This document shows, in pieces, positions 1 to 6,399 of a DNA stretch of 17,822 nucleotides. The position numbers and the translations under genes were made by a program. The DNA comes from Alphaproteobacteria bacterium (GTDB lineage Bacteria; Pseudomonadota; Alphaproteobacteria; UBA8366). The stretch covers positions 1-17,822 of the forward strand of contig JAOTYV010000068.1 in the NCBI GenBank assembly GCA_029861675.1. The letters run 5' to 3'. Numbering within the stretch: the stretch's first letter is position 1; every line of letters starts with the position of its first letter. The notes beneath the pieces are model-generated. The model was not told where the DNA came from. It ran no database searches and saw nothing but the letters and a program-made list of their open reading frames with translations.

Positions 1-553
1 CAAACTCTACCGTGCCGTTGGATTGGCCGTGCTTCGCGAAAACGCCGATCCCGAAGACGCCGGTGCAGCATTGCGGAAGGCCCAGGCGCTGCGGGCCTCG
101 GATCTCGATGATCCGGCGCTCGCCGGTGACGACGCGGCCGTCGCGGCGTCCAAAGTGGCGGCAATTCCCGAGGTTCGGGAGGCCCTGCTTGATTTCCAGC
201 GGACCTTCGCGGCGCGGCCACCGAACGGCGGCAGCGGCGCGGTCATCGACGGCCGGGACATCGGCACGGTCGTTTGCCCGGAGGCCGAGGTCAAACTTTA
301 CGTCACTGCCGCGATCGAGGTTCGGGCGGCGCGCCGCCATAAGGAGTTGCTTGAACGCGGTGAGACAAGTATATATTCGCGCGTCCTGCAGGACTTAAAG
401 GATCGAGACGCTCGGGACTCGAGCCGTTCGGCTGCGCCATTGCGTGCGGCCGATGATGCCAAGCGCATCGACACGACCGAGATGACCGCCGATGCGGCGT
501 TTGACGCCGCTTTGGCCTATGTCGAGGAACGGCAAGCTCTTGGGCAACCATAG
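1..553 (+). CDS. cmk: Cytidylate kinase, 3' part (5' end outside window)
   Basis: CMP/dCMP kinase, a cytosolic enzyme that phosphorylates CMP and dCMP with ATP for CTP/dCTP supply. The reading frame is open from base 2, giving 183 codons before TAG. It begins inside the LYRAVG segment, so about 35 N-terminal residues including the P-loop are missing from the window. The sequence shows family hallmarks: the IDGRDIGTVV motif, the KLYVTA strand, the RxxRRxKEL segment, and the lid/substrate motif RDARDSSR...APL followed by DTTEM. No frameshift is seen. It lies upstream of rpsA, the arrangement also known from E. coli (cmk-rpsA), with a 195-bp gap. The identification is secure; only the start cannot be placed. 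Confidence 0.96.
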   Translation, partial: KLYRAVGLAVLRENADPEDAGAALRKAQALRASDLDDPALAGDDAAVAASKVAAIPEVREALLDFQRTFAARPPNGGSGAVIDGRDIGTVVCPEAEVKLYVTAAIEVRAARRHKELLERGETSIYSRVLQDLKDRDARDSSRSAAPLRAADDAKRIDTTEMTADAAFDAALAYVEERQALGQP

Positions 554-570
554 GGTCGCCCAAGGCGGCT
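554..570 (+). other. Small hairpin directly after cmk
   Basis: Bases 554-560 can pair with 564-570 (7 bp, including two G-U pairs) around a CAA loop, immediately after the cmk stop codon. No T-run follows, so it is not a clear intrinsic terminator; it could be a 3'-end stabiliser or chance. The rest of the cmk-rpsA gap (571-748) is the probable rpsA leader. I found no convincing -35/-10 pair there, only short CCGG and GCCG mini-stems. Confidence 0.25.
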
Positions 571-748
571 CACGTGAGATCCATGCCGGGATACGGCGAT
601 CCAATACCTGCAGGGCAGCGACGCCGAGAGCCGTCGTATTGGTGAACGTCAGCGCATGGGGCGCCGACGGCCAAGGCTCTCTAAGACCGCCGGAAACAAC
701 CGGTAGGCACACGCTTCTGATTTTGATCGGAAAGGATTGTTAATCACT

Positions 749-2629
749 ATGTCAGCGGACGCCGCTAAACGAGAAAGTTTCGAAGATCTTCTCAACGAGT
801 CGCTGGGGGCCCATGAAGGCCTCGAGGGGACCGTGCTCAAGGGCATGGTAATCGCCGTCGAGAACGATTACGCCCTGGTCGATGTCGGACTCAAGTCCGA
901 AGGCCGGGTTTCGTTGAAGGAATTCTTTGGCCCGGGCCAGGAATCGGAAATCAAGGCGGGCGACACCGTCGAGGTGTATCTCGAAAGGATGGAAGGCAAG
1001 AACGGCGAAGCGATGCTGTCGCGGGAAAAAGCGCGGCGGGAGGAAGCTTGGGTCGAACTGGAAAAAGCCTTCGAAGACACCAGCCGCGTCACCGGCACCA
1101 TATTTGGCCGGGTCAAGGGTGGGTTCACCGTCGATCTCCAGGGCGCTGTTGCATTCCTGCCAGGCAGCCAGGTCGACATTCGCCCGGTGCGCGACGTGAC
1201 ACCCCTGATGGGCACGCCACAACCATTCCAGATTCTCAAGATGGACCGCAGCCGCGGTAATATCGTTGTTTCGCGACGCGCCGTACTCGAGGAAAGCCGC
1301 GCCGAACAACGCACCGAATTGATCGAGAACCTGCGCGAAGGGCAGGTGCTCAAGGGCGTCGTCAAGAACATCACCGATTACGGTGCGTTCATCGACCTCG
1401 GCGGTGTCGACGGGTTGCTGCATGTAACCGACATTGCCTGGCGGCGCATAAACCATCCTTCGGAAGCGCTGCAAATCGGTGAAACGATCGAAGTGCAGGT
1501 CATCCGCTTCAACTCCGAGACGCAACGGATCAGCCTTGGCATGAAGCAGCTCGAGGCGGACCCCTGGGACGGCGTCGAAGCGAAGTATCCGGTTCGGACA
1601 AAGCTGAAGGGCCGGGTCACCAACATCACCGACTACGGCGCGTTCGTCGAATTGGAGTCCGGCATCGAAGGGCTGGTGCATGTGTCCGAAATGAGCTGGA
1701 CGAAAAAGAACGTCCATCCGGGCAAGATCGTATCGACGAGTCAGGAAGTCGAGGTCATGGTCCTCGATGTCGATCCGCAAAAACGCCGTATCAGCCTTGG
1801 CCTGAAACAGTGCATGGGCAATCCGTGGGAAGGCTTCTCGGCCTCATTCCCGGTCGGCACCGAGGTTGAAGGCGAGGTCAAGAACATTACGGAATTCGGC
1901 CTCTTTGTCGGGCTTCCCGGCGAAATAGACGGCATGGTGCATCTCTCGGATATCGACTGGAGCCGGTCGGGAGAAGTGGCAATCGCGGACTACGAAAAAG
2001 GCCAGATGGTCAAGGCCAAGGTGCTCGACGTCGACACCGACAAGGAACGCATCAGCCTCGGCATCAAACAGCTCAGCGACGATCCGTTCGCCTCCGGCAT
2101 GGCCGAAATCAAGAAAGGGGCGACGGTCACCTGTACAATCACCGCCATCGTCGACAACGGGGTCGAGGTATCGGTCAATGACGGCGTACACGGGTTCATC
2201 CGCAAATCGGATTTGTCCGCCGACCGCTCCGAGCAACGGCCCGACCGGTTTGCCACTGGCGAAAAGGTCGACGCAAAGGTCCTGGCAATCGACAAGTCGA
2301 GCCGGAAACTGAGCCTCTCGATCAAGGCGCGCGAAGTGCAGGAAGAAAAGGAAGCGATGGCCGAGTATGGCAGCTCCGATTCCGGCGCGTCGCTCGGCGA
2401 CATCCTGGGAGCGGCCCTCAAATCGAGGGAGAACCAAACCCAGCAGCAGGATGAGACCGAGGCGGCTGCCCCGGCGGAGGAAGAGCCCGCTGAGGAAACC
2501 GCGGACAAAGACACGGATGACGAGAAAAAGGCGGCACCAAAACCGAAAGCCAAGGCCAAGCCAAAAGCCAAGAAGACCGCAGCTAGTAAAGAGAAAGACG
2601 ACGAGTCAAAGGACGCTGCTTCCGACTGA
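749..2629 (+). CDS. rpsA: 30S ribosomal protein S1
   Basis: RNA-binding protein of the small ribosomal subunit that helps load mRNA. The 626-residue product has six S1 (OB-fold) repeats at roughly residues 26-92, 110-177, 194-264, 280-350, 367-437 and 453-523. Repeats 3 and 4 carry the NITDYGAF...GL(L/V)HV(T/S) pattern and repeats end in RISLG(M/L/I)KQ. E. coli S1 is about 557 residues; the extra length is a charged tail from about residue 560, acidic at first (EEEPAEE, DTDDE), then lysine/proline/alanine rich (PKAKAKPKAKK), then acidic again. I chose ATG 749, with GGAAAGGA at 729-736 upstream. An in-frame TTG at 737 is less likely because it abuts that site. The gene sits between cmk and ihfB, as in many proteobacteria. 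Confidence 0.98.
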   Translation: MSADAAKRESFEDLLNESLGAHEGLEGTVLKGMVIAVENDYALVDVGLKSEGRVSLKEFFGPGQESEIKAGDTVEVYLERMEGKNGEAMLSREKARREEAWVELEKAFEDTSRVTGTIFGRVKGGFTVDLQGAVAFLPGSQVDIRPVRDVTPLMGTPQPFQILKMDRSRGNIVVSRRAVLEESRAEQRTELIENLREGQVLKGVVKNITDYGAFIDLGGVDGLLHVTDIAWRRINHPSEALQIGETIEVQVIRFNSETQRISLGMKQLEADPWDGVEAKYPVRTKLKGRVTNITDYGAFVELESGIEGLVHVSEMSWTKKNVHPGKIVSTSQEVEVMVLDVDPQKRRISLGLKQCMGNPWEGFSASFPVGTEVEGEVKNITEFGLFVGLPGEIDGMVHLSDIDWSRSGEVAIADYEKGQMVKAKVLDVDTDKERISLGIKQLSDDPFASGMAEIKKGATVTCTITAIVDNGVEVSVNDGVHGFIRKSDLSADRSEQRPDRFATGEKVDAKVLAIDKSSRKLSLSIKAREVQEEKEAMAEYGSSDSGASLGDILGAALKSRENQTQQQDETEAAAPAEEEPAEETADKDTDDEKKAAPKPKAKAKPKAKKTAASKEKDDESKDAASD

Positions 2630-2660
2630 CCGCTGATTAAGTTGTCATATGATAGTTATT

Positions 2661-2695
2661 CAGGCCCGCCGCTCCCCGCGGCGGGCCTAAAAAAA
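2661..2695 (+). terminator. Strong GC stem-loop after rpsA, lacking a U-tract
   Basis: A perfect 10-bp stem (2662-2671 with 2679-2688), extendable by a C-G pair, lies 32 nt after the rpsA stop. It resembles the hairpin of an intrinsic terminator, but on this strand it is followed by seven A rather than T (2689-2695). It may be a 3'-end or processing hairpin, or a Rho-assisted stop. Confidence 0.4.
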
Positions 2696-2708
2696 GATCA
2701 TTCCAATA

Positions 2709-2759
2709 AATGTCACAAATAGCAGAAATTTGTAGTGTTTCCTGTGACATTACAATGTC
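2709..2759. repeat. Inverted repeat AATGTCACA/TGTGACATT with a third half-site
   Basis: AATGTCACA (2709-2717) is exactly complementary to TGTGACATT (2743-2751), with 25 nt between. AATGTC recurs at 2754-2759, forming a second close inverted repeat with GACATT at 2746-2751. A competing inner pair is ACAAAT 2715-2720 with ATTTGT 2728-2733. The surrounding 2689-2760 is about 31% GC by my count, in contrast to the flanking genes. It could be an operator or a leader RNA structure; no regulator can be named. Confidence 0.5.
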
Positions 2760-2782
2760 CAGCTTGACGGCTCGCGCGCCCT

Positions 2783-2813
2783 CTGGCACCCTTCCGGAAG
2801 GGTGGGTTATAAC
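2783..2813 (+). promoter_or_regulatory. Candidate ihfB promoter with 18-bp palindrome in the spacer
   Basis: CACCCTTCCGGAAGGGTG at 2787-2804 is a perfect 18-bp palindrome. It lies between a weak -35-like CTGGCA (2783-2788, 4/6 to consensus) and a good -10-like TATAAC (2808-2813, 5/6), with a 19-bp spacer. TATAAC is itself part of the palindrome GGTTATAACC (2805-2814). The palindrome is directly visible; the promoter assignment is inference. As RNA the palindrome could instead form a hairpin. Confidence 0.3.
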
Positions 2814-2844
2814 CATTTGGGAGCTGTTATTTCACCAATGGCGC

Positions 2845-2879
2845 AGGTGCATTTGTCCCAGGGGCGGTTAGGTGCATTT
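2845..2879 (+). repeat. Direct repeat AGGTGCATTT, 25-bp period
   Basis: AGGTGCATTT occurs at 2845-2854 and 2870-2879, the second copy running into the ihfB ribosome-binding site AGGAG at 2880-2884. Two 10-bp copies so close upstream of a gene may be tandem protein-binding sites or chance. Confidence 0.4.
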
Positions 2880-2896
2880 AGGAGAAATTGGGTTCA

Positions 2897-3187
2897 ATGA
2901 CAAAATCACAGCTCATACAAAAAATCGCGGAACTCAATCCGCACTTGTATCAACGCGACGTCGAGCGAATTGTATCGACCATCTTCGACGAAATTTCCGC
3001 CGCGCTTGCGGACGGCGATAGAGTCGAATTACGCGGCTTCGGAGCGTTTTCCGTTAAGGTTCGCGATGCGCGCCAAGGCCGCAATCCGCGCACTGGAGAA
3101 ACGGTTCAAGTTGCGCGAAAAGCGGTGCCTTTTTTCAAGACGGGCAAGCAGCTTCGCGATATGTTGAACGTTAATTCACCGGGCTAA
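2897..3187 (+). CDS. ihfB: Integration host factor subunit beta
   Basis: Nucleoid-associated DNA-bending protein of the HU/IHF family that pairs with IHF alpha (encoded elsewhere) in recombination, transcription and nucleoid structure. The 96-residue length is normal. The start [12 protein letters not shown] is typical of the beta subunit, and the family signature GFGAF...R...GRNPRTGE is intact, including the proline (NPRTG) that intercalates DNA at the tip of the beta arm. I chose ATG 2897 with AGGAG at 2880-2884, a rather long 12-nt spacing. An in-frame TTG at 2888 would be only 3 nt from that site. It follows rpsA, a known conserved neighbourhood, but is separated by 267 bp with its own putative control sites, so independent transcription is likely. 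Confidence 0.96.
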   Translation: MTKSQLIQKIAELNPHLYQRDVERIVSTIFDEISAALADGDRVELRGFGAFSVKVRDARQGRNPRTGETVQVARKAVPFFKTGKQLRDMLNVNSPG

Positions 3188-3230
3188 CGATCCGTCCGTT
3201 GCGAGCCTCCCATGGCGCGTTGCTTAGACT

Positions 3231-3250
3231 GGGTTGTGTTGACACGGCCC
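3231..3250 (+). other. Hairpin in the ihfB-lapA gap
   Basis: GGGTTGTG (3231-3238) can pair with CACGGCCC (3243-3250), 8 bp with two G-U pairs and a TTGA loop. No T-run follows; lapA's TGAGG ribosome-binding site (3257-3261) lies 7 nt downstream. It could be a 3'-end structure of ihfB mRNA or affect lapA translation. Confidence 0.25.
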
Positions 3251-3269
3251 GGCCGATGAGGCGCGCGAC

Positions 3270-3659
3270 ATGAAGATAGTATTCTGGGCATTCGCCTTCG
3301 CAATCGTCGTATTCACGATTGATCTGGTTATGACCAATAATCAGATGGTGACGTTTGAATCCTGGCTGTTGTCGTGGCGAACCGAGTTGCCGCTGGGCCT
3401 GACCGTATTGTTGGGCCTTGCCGTCGGGATCTTCATCGGCGGGCTGGTGTCATGGTTCGGGAGCGGCCGGGCATGGTGGCGTGCCCGGGGCGCACGCAAG
3501 AAAGTCGAAACCCTCGAACAGGAATTGACAGGCCTCGCGCGCCGGGCCGAATCGGCCGAACGTGACGCCATCAACTCGTCCTTACCCAGTCCAAGCGACA
3601 TACCGCCGGGAAACGGGTCCGACCGCGCCGACACCTCGACGGCTGCGGAACGGTCCTGA
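3270..3659 (+). CDS. lapA: LapA-domain (DUF1049) small inner-membrane protein
   Basis: A 129-residue membrane protein with two predicted transmembrane helices (about residues 3-21 and 42-64) joined by a short loop (NNQMVTFESW), the LapA/DUF1049 pattern. A basic, charged segment (about 65-98, RARGARKKVETLEQELTGLARRAE) looks like a cytoplasmic coiled coil and is followed by a disordered Pro/Ser/Asp tail. E. coli LapA works with LapB in regulating LPS synthesis through LpxC turnover; whether this shorter alphaproteobacterial protein does so is not shown. LapB's TPR repeats are absent from the window. TGAGG lies 8 nt before the ATG. The gene follows ihfB and is 24 nt before the AGE-family gene in the same frame. 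Confidence 0.8.
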   Translation: MKIVFWAFAFAIVVFTIDLVMTNNQMVTFESWLLSWRTELPLGLTVLLGLAVGIFIGGLVSWFGSGRAWWRARGARKKVETLEQELTGLARRAESAERDAINSSLPSPSDIPPGNGSDRADTSTAAERS

Positions 3660-3683
3660 AAACAGCCGCGCGGCGGCGCTGCC

Positions 3684-4829
3684 ATGCCTCACAGATTAAC
3701 CGCCTGGATGTTCACCCGCACAGTGCCGTACTGGCGCCGGCACGGCGTGGACAAGCGGCACGGCGGCTTTCACGAACGGCTCGATGCCGCGCGGATGCCC
3801 GTTGACGGCGACGCCAAGCGCGTGCTGGTGCAGGCGCGGCAAATCTACACCTTCTGCCGCACCGCCGAACTGACCGATGACCGGACAGCGCTCGACGTCG
3901 CCCGAAGCGGCTTCGACTTCCTGCGCGATCATTGCCGCCATCCCGACGGCGGCTGGCGGTTTGCCGTAACCCGTGACGGCGGTCCCGTCGACGACCGGCG
4001 GGATCTGTATGCCCATGCGTTCGTGCTGCTTGCACTTGCCGCCTATCACCACGCCGAGGGCGACAGCTCCGCGCACGCCCTCGCCGGGGAAACCATCGCC
4101 TATCTCGACGGCGCGCTCGCCGACCCCGCCGGCGGCTATCGGGAGGGGATCGACGGCAGCGGCACGGCACTGGACGGACCGCGGCGGCAAAACCCGCACA
4201 TGCATCTCCTCGAAGCGTTTCTCGAATGGTTCGCGGTTAGCGGTGAGCCGCGCTGGCTTGATCGCGCGCGGTCGATGCTGGACCTGTTCGAACGCCGGTT
4301 CTTCGTCGATGGCAGCCTGCGGGAATACTTCGACGATCGTTTTGCGCCCGCGCCGGGCGCCGCCGGACGCTGTGTCGAACCGGGGCATCATTTCGAATGG
4401 GTGTGGCTGCTCGATCGGCACCGGACGCTTTCCGGCAATGCCGACCTGTCAGAGGAAGCCGAGGCGCTCTATCGATTTGCGCTCGCGCACGGGATCGGCC
4501 CGGGCCATGGCGGCGTGATCGATTCGGTGGATAACCGCGGCACCGTCTTGCAGGCGGGCCGCAGGCTGTGGCCGCAGGCCGAGGCAATCAAGGCCCATCT
4601 GGTACGCTGGGAGGCGACCGGTGACGATGCCGCCAAATCGGCATTGCACCGGCAGGTCGATGCCTTGTTCAGCGGCCACCTGGACGGCGCGCCGGTCGGC
4701 GCGTGGCGCGAACATCTCGATGAAAACGGCGAGCCCTGCCGCGATGACCTGCCCGCCTCCAGCCTGTACCATCTTTGTCTTGCTGCAGCGGAATTGCAGC
4801 GCGCGGGACTCACCGGATCGCAAGACTGA
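3684..4829 (+). CDS. AGE-family sugar epimerase/isomerase
   Basis: A 381-residue member of the N-acylglucosamine 2-epimerase (AGE) family, an (alpha/alpha)6-barrel; relatives interconvert mannose/glucose/fructose or N-acyl hexosamines, and some are annotated mannose-6-phosphate isomerase. Conserved motifs are visible: RVLVQARQIYTF (46-57), DLYAHAF, NPHMHLLEAF (170-179), EPGHHFEW (232-239), LWPQAEAIKAH (295-305) and SSLYHL with His363. Residues R52, H174, H235, E238 and H363 fall where the family's catalytic and binding residues lie in the related YihS isomerase. ATG 3684 is the first start after the lapA stop, which is in the same frame eight codons upstream; its ribosome-binding site is weak. 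The family is secure, but the substrate cannot be read from sequence. Its place between lapA and pyrF gives no clear pathway link. Confidence 0.88.
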   Translation: MPHRLTAWMFTRTVPYWRRHGVDKRHGGFHERLDAARMPVDGDAKRVLVQARQIYTFCRTAELTDDRTALDVARSGFDFLRDHCRHPDGGWRFAVTRDGGPVDDRRDLYAHAFVLLALAAYHHAEGDSSAHALAGETIAYLDGALADPAGGYREGIDGSGTALDGPRRQNPHMHLLEAFLEWFAVSGEPRWLDRARSMLDLFERRFFVDGSLREYFDDRFAPAPGAAGRCVEPGHHFEWVWLLDRHRTLSGNADLSEEAEALYRFALAHGIGPGHGGVIDSVDNRGTVLQAGRRLWPQAEAIKAHLVRWEATGDDAAKSALHRQVDALFSGHLDGAPVGAWREHLDENGEPCRDDLPASSLYHLCLAAAELQRAGLTGSQD

Positions 4830-4874
4830 CAGAAACGCCCGGCGGATTGCGCATCGGGCTCTTTCCTCCCGCAG

Positions 4875-4912
4875 CGGCGCGGTGTAAAGAACCGCACACC
4901 GCCACCGCGCCG
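4875..4912 (+). promoter_or_regulatory. Leader stem-loop with alternative pairing, just before pyrF
   Basis: CGGCGCGGTG (4875-4884) is exactly complementary to CACCGCGCCG (4903-4912), a 10-bp GC-rich stem with an 18-nt loop. A competing 7-bp stem pairs GCGGTGT (4879-4885) with ACACCGC (4896-4902); both cannot form at once. The longer stem ends 10 nt before the pyrF ATG and includes part of the only Shine-Dalgarno-like bases (CGGA 4911-4914). This suggests translational or attenuation control of pyrF, but that is inference. Confidence 0.4.
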
Positions 4913-4922
4913 GACAACCATC

Positions 4923-5639
4923 ATGGCCAATCCCGTCTTCGTCGCCCTCGACACGCCCGATATCGCGCAGGCCGTAGATCTCGCGACGCAGGTCGCGGAC
5001 GCGGTCGGGGGCATCAAACTGGGGCTGGAATTCGTCAATGCGAACGGACCCGAGGGTATCCGGAAGATCGCCGAGTGCGGCCTGCCGGTCTTCCTGGACC
5101 TGAAGTTTCACGACATCCCCAACACCGTCGCCGGCGCGATACGGGCCGTGATCCCGCTGGCGCCGAGAATCCTGAACGTCCACGCGGGCGGCGGCGCGGC
5201 AATGATGACCGCGGCCCGCGATGCGGCGGACGCGGCGGCCCGGGCCCATGGTGTCGCAAAACCTCTGGTAATCGCGGTAACCGTGTTGACCAGCCTGGAC
5301 GGCGACGACCTGACCGCGGTCGGACAGATAGGTCCGGCGGCAACCCAGGCGCGGCGGCTCGCCGTGCTGGCGCGCGATTGCGGCCTTGACGGCGTCGTCT
5401 GTTCGGCCCGTGAGGCGCGCGACATCCGCGCCGCCTGTGGCCCGGACTTCACCCTCGTCGTGCCGGGAATCCGGCCGTCCTGGAGCGCGAGCGACGACCA
5501 GAAACGCGTCGCCAGCCCCGCCGAGGCGATGCGGGACGGCGCGACCTACCTGGTCATCGGGCGGCCGATCACCGAAGCGCCGGATCCCGCGGACGCGGCC
5601 CGGCGGATTGTCGCCGAGCTTGCCGACGGCACCCCATGA
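4923..5639 (+). CDS. pyrF: Orotidine 5'-phosphate decarboxylase
   Basis: Converts OMP to UMP, the last step of de novo pyrimidine synthesis, in the cytosol. The 238-residue product is a normal-length TIM barrel of the bacterial type. The catalytic array is intact: D10, K32 and the D59-x-K61-x-x-D64 motif in FLDLKFHDIPNTV. The phosphate-binding end has PGIRP (R184) and the YLVIGRPI strand. The start ATG 4923 follows the 93-bp gap holding a strong hairpin, and only a weak CGGA precedes it. Its stop overlaps the trpF start by 4 nt (ATGA), implying coupled translation, so pyrimidine and tryptophan genes share a transcript here. Confidence 0.97.
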   Translation: MANPVFVALDTPDIAQAVDLATQVADAVGGIKLGLEFVNANGPEGIRKIAECGLPVFLDLKFHDIPNTVAGAIRAVIPLAPRILNVHAGGGAAMMTAARDAADAAARAHGVAKPLVIAVTVLTSLDGDDLTAVGQIGPAATQARRLAVLARDCGLDGVVCSAREARDIRAACGPDFTLVVPGIRPSWSASDDQKRVASPAEAMRDGATYLVIGRPITEAPDPADAARRIVAELADGTP

Positions 5640-6292
5640 CCGTGTCCGCGAAGATCTGCGGCATCAATGACGCGCCCGCGCTGAGCGCCGCGGTCGAGGG
5701 CGGCGCCAGCCATGTCGGGTTCGTCTTCTACCCGCCGAGCCCGCGCGCCCTGACACCGGACGCCGCCGCAACGCTGGCCCGCATGGTGGATCGTGCCGGC
5801 AGGCGCGTGACCCGGACCGGCCTGTTCGTCGATCCGGACGACGAACTGATCGACGCGGTGATGGACCGGGTACCGCTCGAACTCCTGCAACTGCACGGCA
5901 ACGAGACGCCGGAACGGGTGGCGGCGCTCAAGCGGCGCACCGGCCGCCTGGTGATGAAAGTCGTGCGGGTCGGCGCGGCCGCCGATATCGACCGGGCGGC
6001 GGATTTCATCGACGTGGCCGATTGGCTGATGTTCGACGCGTTGCCGCCGAAATCGATGGCCTTGGCGCTGCCGGGCGGCAACGCGCTCTCCTTCGATTGG
6101 CGTCTGCTGGCTGGCCGCGACTGGCCGCTGCCCTGGATGCTGGCGGGCGGCTTGACGGCGGAAAATGTCGCCGAGGCGGTGCGGTTGTCGGGCGCGCAAA
6201 CAGTCGACACGTCTTCCGGCGTGGAGGACAGCCCCGGCAAAAAAAATCCGGCGCTGATTCACGCGTTCCTCGCCGCGGTCGCGGCCCTGTAG
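5636..6292 (+). CDS. trpF: Phosphoribosylanthranilate isomerase
   Basis: Carries out the Amadori rearrangement of N-(5'-phosphoribosyl)anthranilate to CdRP in tryptophan synthesis. It is a 218-residue stand-alone TIM barrel. The N-terminal KICG motif with catalytic base Cys8, the [11 protein letters not shown] loop, LQLHGNE, general acid Asp134 in LMFDALPP, and the phosphate-binding GGLTAENV and [13 protein letters not shown] segments are all present. It overlaps pyrF by ATGA. The trpB gene begins 107 nt downstream. The next enzyme, indole-3-glycerol-phosphate synthase (TrpC), is not in the window. Confidence 0.97.
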   Translation: MTVSAKICGINDAPALSAAVEGGASHVGFVFYPPSPRALTPDAAATLARMVDRAGRRVTRTGLFVDPDDELIDAVMDRVPLELLQLHGNETPERVAALKRRTGRLVMKVVRVGAAADIDRAADFIDVADWLMFDALPPKSMALALPGGNALSFDWRLLAGRDWPLPWMLAGGLTAENVAEAVRLSGAQTVDTSSGVEDSPGKKNPALIHAFLAAVAAL

Positions 6293-6399
6293 GATGCGAC
6301 GAACCGCAGGCCGGATTCGCATATGGACTTGTGGCGGCAGGTGCACTATTACCCCCCTTTCCCATGCAGTGCCGGCATCCGAATCTGACCGGAGTACTA
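6293..6399 (+). other. trpF-trpB gap with a bracketing 8-bp stem
   Basis: CGGATTCG (6312-6319) can pair with CGAATCTG (6380-6387), 8 bp with one G-U, enclosing a smaller GCACT/AGTGC pair (6343-6347 with 6368-6372). The outer arm ends 3 nt before the trpB ribosome-binding site, so folding could affect trpB translation. The gap breaks an otherwise overlapping gene run. No promoter or T-run is evident. Confidence 0.3.
6391..6394 (+). promoter_or_regulatory. Ribosome-binding site deciding the trpB start
   Basis: GGAG lies 5 nt before ATG 6400. It separates the true TrpB start ([10 protein letters not shown]) from a much longer open frame that runs back into trpF. Confidence 0.75.

Noticed and set aside
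752..1780. 342-codon open frame on the minus strand
   Set aside because: It lies entirely opposite rpsA, whose six S1 domains are unmistakable; the antisense product has no recognisable domain and reflects GC-rich codon bias.
2784..2798. TGGCAC resembling a sigma-54 -24 element
   Set aside because: The required -12 element (TTGC-like) is not at the right distance.
2710..2871. 53-codon small open frame in the rpsA-ihfB gap
   Set aside because: No ribosome-binding site, no recognisable similarity, and it spans the palindromes that better explain the region.
3239..3244. Perfect TTGACA -35 box before lapA
   Set aside because: No -10 box at 15-19 bp; the right distance falls on CGCGCG next to the lapA start, and the bases belong to a hairpin.
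6323..6388. 21-codon possible Trp leader peptide before trpB
   Set aside because: Only one Trp codon, no ribosome-binding site, and no terminator-type hairpin with a T-run downstream.
6022..6399. 126-codon in-frame extension of trpB upstream
   Set aside because: It overlaps trpF out of frame, has no TrpB similarity, and ATG 6400 has a good ribosome-binding site and the family N-terminus.
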